A DNA stretch of 16,990 bases from Chloroflexota bacterium (GTDB lineage: Bacteria; Chloroflexota; Limnocylindria; Limnocylindrales; CSP1-4): contig JADGQG010000017.1 of assembly GCA_017882025.1 (NCBI GenBank), forward strand, positions 1 to 16,990, in the 5' to 3' direction. A program made the translations under genes and the position numbers. Below are positions 13,161 to 16,990 of this stretch, piece after piece. Under the pieces are notes generated by a model. The model was not told the origin of the DNA. It ran no database searches and saw only the letters and a list, made by a program, of their open reading frames with translations. Numbering within the stretch: the stretch's first letter is position 1; every line of letters begins with the position of its first letter.

Positions 13161-13339
13161 GCTCGTGTCGGCGCGGATGTCGGCGCAGAGATCGTCAGGT
13201 GGATCGCGCGGGTGAACCCGACGAGTTCGCCGGGGTGGCGGCGCAGTGCCCCGTGCCGCTGGTGATCCTCGGTGGCCCGAAGCGGCCGGAGCAGCGCGAC
13301 ACGATCGCGGACATCGCGCATCACGGAGGAGGCGTGTGA
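13161..13339 (+). pseudogene. Remnant of a DhnA/LsrF-type class I aldolase, frameshifted and truncated
   Basis: Between reductase and kinase there is no intact gene, but two reading frames carry pieces of an aldolase C-terminal half. Frame one (13161-13199) gives ARVGADVGAEIVR, like the usual ARxAAELGADIVK. From 13199 the other frame gives DEFAGVAAQCPVPLVILGGPK and DTIADIAHHGGGV, like the family strand CPVPVxxxGGPK and the following helix. Joining them needs a one-base shift near 13199. The first roughly 170 residues and the last 30 (GRN region) are missing. The stop TGA overlaps the kinase GTG. Translation through this piece could still couple to the kinase. A small 68-codon open frame (13133-13339) exists but its first third looks random. 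Confidence 0.6.
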
Positions 13340-14763
13340 GAGCCACCTCGAACGCTGCCGCTGGCCGGACGGCTTTGGATCCGCTGCTGCTGGGAATCGA
13401 CGTGGGCACCACGTTCTGCAAGGCGGTCATCGTCACGCCGGACGGCCGGGAGGTCGCCCATGCCCGGGAGAGGACCCCGTGGTTCCGGGTCGCGGCGGGG
13501 CAGGAGATGGGTCCGGCGGCGGTCCTGGCAACGGCCCTGGACGTAGCGGCTGCCGCGATCCAGGCGGCCCCGGGCGGTCCGATCGTGGCCGTCGGGGTGA
13601 CCGGGTTGGCAGAGACCGGGGTGTTGCTCGACGCGGCCGGGCGGCCGGTGGTGCCGGGGATCTCGTGGTTCGATCCACGCGGGACGGAAGATGCCGCCGC
13701 GCTGGCCGCAGAGCGCGGGGCAGACTGGTTCAGCAGCCATACGGGCCTCCCTCTCGGGCCGCTTCCGACGGTGTTCAAGTACCGCTGGCTTCGTCGCAAC
13801 GACCCGTCCGCGGCCCGTGGGCGTCGCTGGCTCAACGTCGAGGAGTGGATCGTGCGCGGCCTGGGTGGCGACGAAGTGGCCGAAGCCTCGCTCGCGTCGC
13901 GCACTGGCTGGCTTGACCAGTCGACCGGTGGATGGTGGGCGGATGGCCTGGCCTGGGCCGACGCCCCGGCCGACCTGCTCCCACGGCTGGTCCAGGCCGG
14001 GGATCTCGTCGGGCGGGTCACGCCGGGCCTGCTGCCGCGGGCGGACGGAGCCGCGCTCACCGTTGCCGGTCACGACCACCTGTGTGTCGCGTTGGGCGTC
14101 GGCGCCATGCGGCCTGGCGACGTCCTGAACTCCTGCGGAACGACCGAGGCGCTCATCCGGGCGGTCCCGGCCTCGCAGCCGGTCGATCGGATCCTCGCAT
14201 TCGTCCACGCCGGGCTGGCGATCGGCCGTCACGTCGTGCCGGGGGAGCAGGCGCTCATGTGCGGCTCGCTGTGCGGCCCGGTGCTCGACCGGTTCGCCGA
14301 CCTTCTCGGCGTCGATGCAGCGGGCCGGGCGGAGCTCGACGCAGCCGCTCTCGCTGTCCCGAGTGGCGCGGGCGGACTCACCGTCCGGGACGGCGCGGGA
14401 GAGCGGGCCACGCTTGCGGGCATCGGGCAGGATGTGACGCCCGGGCTCGTCTGGCGCGCGGCCCACGAGTCCATCCAGGCGGAGACGCGGCGGTTGCTCG
14501 AAATCCTCGAGGCGGCGGTCGGCCCGACGGGGCGACTCGTGGCCGCCGGCGGCGGGATCCGTGACCCGCTCATCCGGTCCATCAAGGGCGAGATCGTCGG
14601 CCCGTTCGAGGCACCGCCGGTTGGCGAGGCGGGTGCCCGTGGGGCGGCGCTCCTGAGCGGGTGCGCTGCCGGCATCTTCCCTGACGTCCACCATCTCCCG
14701 CCGCCGGGCTCCGCGGCTCCCGCCTGGCTCGGCCTCCCACCGGATGGTCACCCGGCGCACTAG
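13336..14763 (+). CDS. FGGY-family carbohydrate kinase
   Basis: Cytoplasmic ATP-dependent sugar kinase, 475 aa, family-typical length. The N-terminal phosphate loop is LLLGIDVGTTFCKAVIV (17-33). Sugar-side sequence includes VGVTGLAETGVLLD and WFDPRGTEDAAAL. The catalytic Asp is probably D247 in GHDHLC. The C-terminal ATPase lobe has SCGTTEALI, LVAAGGGIRDPLIRSIKGEIVG and GEAGARGAALLSG. The sugar cannot be told: xylulose, fuculose, gluconate and erythritol kinases share this frame. The GTG start has GGAGGAGG three to eight bases ahead and overlaps the aldolase-remnant stop (GTGA). With the reductase and the aldolase relic it forms what was probably a pentose or deoxysugar pathway. Confidence 0.93.
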   Translation: MRATSNAAAGRTALDPLLLGIDVGTTFCKAVIVTPDGREVAHARERTPWFRVAAGQEMGPAAVLATALDVAAAAIQAAPGGPIVAVGVTGLAETGVLLDAAGRPVVPGISWFDPRGTEDAAALAAERGADWFSSHTGLPLGPLPTVFKYRWLRRNDPSAARGRRWLNVEEWIVRGLGGDEVAEASLASRTGWLDQSTGGWWADGLAWADAPADLLPRLVQAGDLVGRVTPGLLPRADGAALTVAGHDHLCVALGVGAMRPGDVLNSCGTTEALIRAVPASQPVDRILAFVHAGLAIGRHVVPGEQALMCGSLCGPVLDRFADLLGVDAAGRAELDAAALAVPSGAGGLTVRDGAGERATLAGIGQDVTPGLVWRAAHESIQAETRRLLEILEAAVGPTGRLVAAGGGIRDPLIRSIKGEIVGPFEAPPVGEAGARGAALLSGCAAGIFPDVHHLPPPGSAAPAWLGLPPDGHPAH

Positions 14764-14803
14764 CCGACCTCCGAGAGGCGACGGGAACGGCTCCTTCGCG
14801 TCA

Positions 14804-14860
14804 CGCGCCCTGAGCATCGACGTCGGCGCCAGCGATCTCAAGGCCGCCCTCATGAGCCCG
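14804..14860 (+). pseudogene. Possible N-terminal remnant of a second FGGY kinase
   Basis: Forty bases after the kinase stop, one frame reads RALSIDVGASDLKAALMSP. This copies the FGGY phosphate-loop pattern (IDVGxxxxKAxxxxP), as in the intact kinase, but with different sequence. It has no ribosome site or proper start codon and runs into a large hairpin at 14875, so nothing beyond 19 codons remains. It is too short for certainty; chance similarity is possible. Confidence 0.4.
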
Positions 14861-14874
14861 CCTCACGCCCCTAA

Positions 14875-14915
14875 CGCGCGAGCCCGCCGCCGGGGATCCG
14901 GGGCGGGCTCGCGCG
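14875..14915. terminator. Strong hairpin between convergent kinase and NlpC/P60 genes
   Basis: CGCGCGAGCCCGCC (14875-14888) pairs perfectly with 14902-14915, 14 bp, and the loop folds further as CCGG-GGAT-CCGG (14890-14901). It lies between two convergent genes, where a two-way terminator is expected. There is no clear T-run on either side, so it may act as a T-less terminator or a 3' stabilising structure. Confidence 0.6.
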
Positions 14916-14935
14916 ACGGCGCGGTGGCGAAGCGG

Positions 14936-15742
14936 TCAGATCGCGCGCGTGTACCAGCCGGCCAGCCAACCGGGGCGGCCGCCGACGAGAACGCGGTACC
15001 AGGTCCGACCTGAGTGGTCCTTCGCGACGCCCACCACGCCCACCTTGGCGTGTCCGGCCAGCGTGAAGAGCACACGCGATGTCGTGGAGGGACCGGACCG
15101 GACGCGGAGCGCGGCGGTCGTGACGCGGCGAGCCGTGACGGACGCGGCCTTCGCCACCGCCACCGTTGCCGTCGCGCTGCGCGCGACGGCTGCCGCCGCC
15201 GTTGTGGCGAGGCCGGTGTGGAGGAAGGCCGTGAACCGCGCGGTGGTGGCCCGGATCGAGTGGATGCGGACCCCGTTCAGGAGCGTCGAGATCGCCATGC
15301 CGTTCCCAAGGTAGATCCCCACGTGGGTCCCACCGCCCCAGATCACGAGGTCGCCGGGCTGCCCGTCCGTGGTGCTGGCGAGGCCGCGGGCACGGAACCA
15401 CGCATAGAGCGCGCGAGCGCTCCGCGCGCGGCCGGACCCGATGATGCTGGCAACGCCGGCCTTGCTGAAGCTGTAGATGACGAGGCCCGAGCAATCGAAG
15501 GCGCCCGGTCCCGCGGCTCCGTAGGCCCATCGTGCGCCGAGCTTTGACTTCGCGACCGCGATGACCTGGTCAGCCCGGGCGATGGCGGTCGGTACGGACG
15601 CGGTGGTCCGGGCCGCCGTGACCGCCGTGGTCGGTCCCGGCGTGGCGGCAACGGCGGCTGGGGCGGCCGGCCCGACGGAGACGAGGAACGCAGCCGCTGT
15701 GGCCGCGACAAGGTACGCCCTGAGGCGTGCGTTTCGGGGCAA
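14936..15742 (-). CDS. Secreted NlpC/P60 peptidoglycan hydrolase with C-terminal SH3-like domain
   Basis: A 268-aa exported cell-wall peptidase, cutting peptide stems of peptidoglycan by family. A signal peptide (about 1-33: basic start, AYLVAATAAAFLVSVG core, APAAVAA cleavage region) is followed by the NlpC/P60 domain (about 55-178). Catalytic Cys84 is in FDCSGLV and His140 in THVGIYLGNG. The third position, twelve residues after the His, is Ser152 where His, Asn, Gln or Glu is usual. An Ala/Thr/Val-rich linker (178-210) leads to an SH3b-like domain (ALRVRSGPSTTSRVL...WYRVLVGGRPGWLAGWY). The start is TTG, supported by AAGGGAG five bases ahead and the ideal signal peptide. It has a 307-bp leader and faces the kinase convergently. 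Confidence 0.92.
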   Translation of the reverse strand: MPRNARLRAYLVAATAAAFLVSVGPAAPAAVAATPGPTTAVTAARTTASVPTAIARADQVIAVAKSKLGARWAYGAAGPGAFDCSGLVIYSFSKAGVASIIGSGRARSARALYAWFRARGLASTTDGQPGDLVIWGGGTHVGIYLGNGMAISTLLNGVRIHSIRATTARFTAFLHTGLATTAAAAVARSATATVAVAKAASVTARRVTTAALRVRSGPSTTSRVLFTLAGHAKVGVVGVAKDHSGRTWYRVLVGGRPGWLAGWYTRAI

Positions 15743-16049
15743 AGGTGCTCCCTTCTACCAGGACACCGCGCGTTGCGCGAGGTGGCGATGGATTGCGCCG
15801 CCGGACGGCAGGAGGGAGGACCCATCGGCGCTGGGGGCGCCGGGTCGGGTCGGTTCGGGGAGGTGGCCGCGGCACATGGCGCGCGGCGGACGACAGGGCG
15901 GGCCTGCCGTGAGGCGGCAATTCTTCGGTTGATCCCGTGTGCGTCGCATGGTTCCCCGGCGGGCACCTTACACGACCGCGCCAGATCGCGCCTTCATCCG
16001 GGTTTGCCGCTCCCGGCCCGGGCGGCCTCGGGAGACGCTCCGAGCTGTC
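15743..16049 (-). promoter_or_regulatory. Long leader of the NlpC/P60 gene with partial ydaO (c-di-AMP) riboswitch resemblance
   Basis: These 307 bases hold no convincing gene. On the minus strand GCCGGGGAACCA (15960-15949) is followed ten bases later by CGGGATCAACCG. In ydaO riboswitches the motifs are CCGGGGAACCA and, after a similar gap, CGGGGTGAATCG, so nine of twelve bases of the second agree. Further on, CCCGAACCGAC resembles the late CCCGAACCCGACAGCT block. A TGCCG/CGGCA hairpin (15905-15919) sits between. The 5' P1 strand and the end of the last block are not recognisable, and a -10-like TAAGGT (15970-15965) would start transcripts too late to include a full P1. NlpC/P60 genes are common ydaO targets. 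Confidence 0.3.
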
Positions 16050-16990
16050 TCAGGGCACCCGCGCCAGCAGCACGCGGGCGTGAGCCGGTGCGTCAATGGT
16101 GTAGGCGGAGGCGGCCGCCGAGACCACTGCTGTCTCCAGCCCGCCAAGCACGATCGGCTCCGAGCGAGCCCACGTGCCGCCGGAGGCGACCGGCAGGAGG
16201 CGAACCGGCCCATCGATCGCGGTCAGGACGTGGACAGATTCCCCGTCGGGGTAGAGGACGGCCGGACGGTCCGGCCCAACGATGAGCCGCTCCAGGACGA
16301 AGTGCTCACAGGCAACGAGCGTTGCGCGATCGACCTTCGGCGCGTGTCGCAGCCTCGGTCGGCTCGCAGGCCGGACCGAGGCCAGGGCCTGGGGGATGTG
16401 CAGCGGCCGCTCCGACGTTGCGGGCCGGCCCCAGTCGTCGCATCGGTAGGTCAGGTCGGAGGGTTGCTGGACTTCGTAGAGGAAGACGCCCGGCCCCACC
16501 GAATGCAGCGTTCCGGCGGGAATCAGGACGGCGTCGCCGGCGCGGACCCGGTGCCGGGCGAGCAGGGGAGCGAGCGTGCCGGACCCGTCGGCGATTGCCG
16601 CCCGGACCGCCGGCCCACTGATGCGACCGCGGACGCCGACGAGGAGCTCGGCCTCGGGTGCCGCATCGACGACGTACCACGCCTCTGCCTTCCCCAGGGC
16701 CTCCGGTCCTTCCAGCTGGCGCGCCGTCGCGTCGTCAGGGTGCACCTGCACGGAGAGCCACGCCGCGGGATCAAGGAGCTTCACGAGCAGGGGGAAGCGG
16801 TCGCCTGTCCGTGCGCCGGCATTCCGACCCACGAAGGCCGCGCCATCCCGGGCGGCGACCTCGGCCAGCGTCCGGCCCGCGTCCGGCCCGTCGGCGATGA
16901 CGTTGGACGGACCCGCGACCCACGCCTCGCCGATCGGCTGGCCGCGCGGCGAGCCCAGGCGGCGGCCGCCCCAGACGCGCTCGCGAAGGT
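16050..16990 (-). CDS. manA: Mannose-6-phosphate isomerase, class I, partial (5' end beyond the window)
   Basis: Zn-dependent interconversion of mannose 6-phosphate and fructose 6-phosphate, a cupin enzyme linking mannose metabolism to glycolysis or GDP-mannose supply. The frame stays open to the right edge; the first residues visible are LRERVWGGRRLGS, typical of a few residues from the true N-terminus, so little is missing. GEAWVAGPSNV follows. Zn-binding parts are WLSVQVHPDD (around 16735-16760), KAEAWYV, and IPAGTLHSVGPG with the second His (around 16500-16525). The later part is a second, degenerate cupin ending VLLARVP. GTG 16832 is not the real start, because family-conserved sequence lies upstream of it. 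The NlpC/P60 gene follows on the same strand after 307 bp. Confidence 0.92.
   Translation of the reverse strand, partial: LRERVWGGRRLGSPRGQPIGEAWVAGPSNVIADGPDAGRTLAEVAARDGAAFVGRNAGARTGDRFPLLVKLLDPAAWLSVQVHPDDATARQLEGPEALGKAEAWYVVDAAPEAELLVGVRGRISGPAVRAAIADGSGTLAPLLARHRVRAGDAVLIPAGTLHSVGPGVFLYEVQQPSDLTYRCDDWGRPATSERPLHIPQALASVRPASRPRLRHAPKVDRATLVACEHFVLERLIVGPDRPAVLYPDGESVHVLTAIDGPVRLLPVASGGTWARSEPIVLGGLETAVVSAAASAYTIDAPAHARVLLARVP

Noticed and set aside
1..16990. CRISPR array, insertion sequence, toxin-antitoxin or phage defence system
   Set aside because: No regularly spaced repeats, transposase or nuclease motifs, or toxin-like gene pairs were seen on either strand.

Overview
The window is visibly very GC-rich and densely packed, with frequent GTG starts and 4-base stop/start overlaps. 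Gene content (stand-alone archaeal-type ATP-dependent DNA ligase, OpuB-type osmoprotectant importer, MerR-TOBE/Mod cluster, NlpC/P60 secreted hydrolase, class I phosphomannose isomerase) fits a high-GC free-living bacterium. Chloroflexota (Limnocylindria-like) or an actinobacterial relative is my best guess; there is no rRNA or other phylogenetic marker in the window to settle it.

Left part (1-3227, all minus strand): an osmoprotectant ABC transporter, read right to left as ATPase with CBS domains (2214-1021), first permease (1001-339) and second permease (342 to beyond the left edge). Upstream of it lies a two-gene unit of a GNAT acetyltransferase (3227-2625) and a 96-aa helical protein (2609-2319).

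Middle-left (3228-8239): a 26-bp divergent promoter region separates GNAT from the ATP-dependent DNA ligase (3254-4987). A 201-aa unknown protein with an internal duplication follows (5079-5684). It converges, sharing a CTAG stop, on a two-domain rhodanese whose catalytic cysteine position is Asp (6526-5681). The rhodanese is divergent from a class V aminotransferase-fold enzyme (6549-7847), which overlaps a three-TM membrane protein (7844-8239). Several of these genes lack a Shine-Dalgarno sequence and carry a TANNNT -10-like hexamer 6-9 bases before the start codon, which points to leaderless transcripts.

Middle-right (8418-11779): a small unknown protein, then a molybdate cluster of MerR-HTH/TOBE regulator, ModA and ModB, with chained stop/start overlaps. 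ModA is best explained by a CTG start. No modC ATPase is present. A convergent three-TM membrane protein ends the block.

Right part (11817-16990): a tRNA with anticodon UAU (Ile, codon AUA), an unusual isoacceptor in bacteria. Next come an aldo/keto reductase of the YghZ type, a frameshifted remnant of a DhnA-type aldolase, an FGGY sugar kinase, and a short remnant that looks like the first residues of a second FGGY kinase. This looks like a decayed sugar-catabolism cluster. A strong hairpin separates it from a minus-strand NlpC/P60-SH3 secreted protein with a 307-bp leader that has partial resemblance to the ydaO (c-di-AMP) riboswitch. The window closes with a mannose-6-phosphate isomerase cut by the right edge. 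I found no CRISPR, insertion sequence, phage or obvious defence system.
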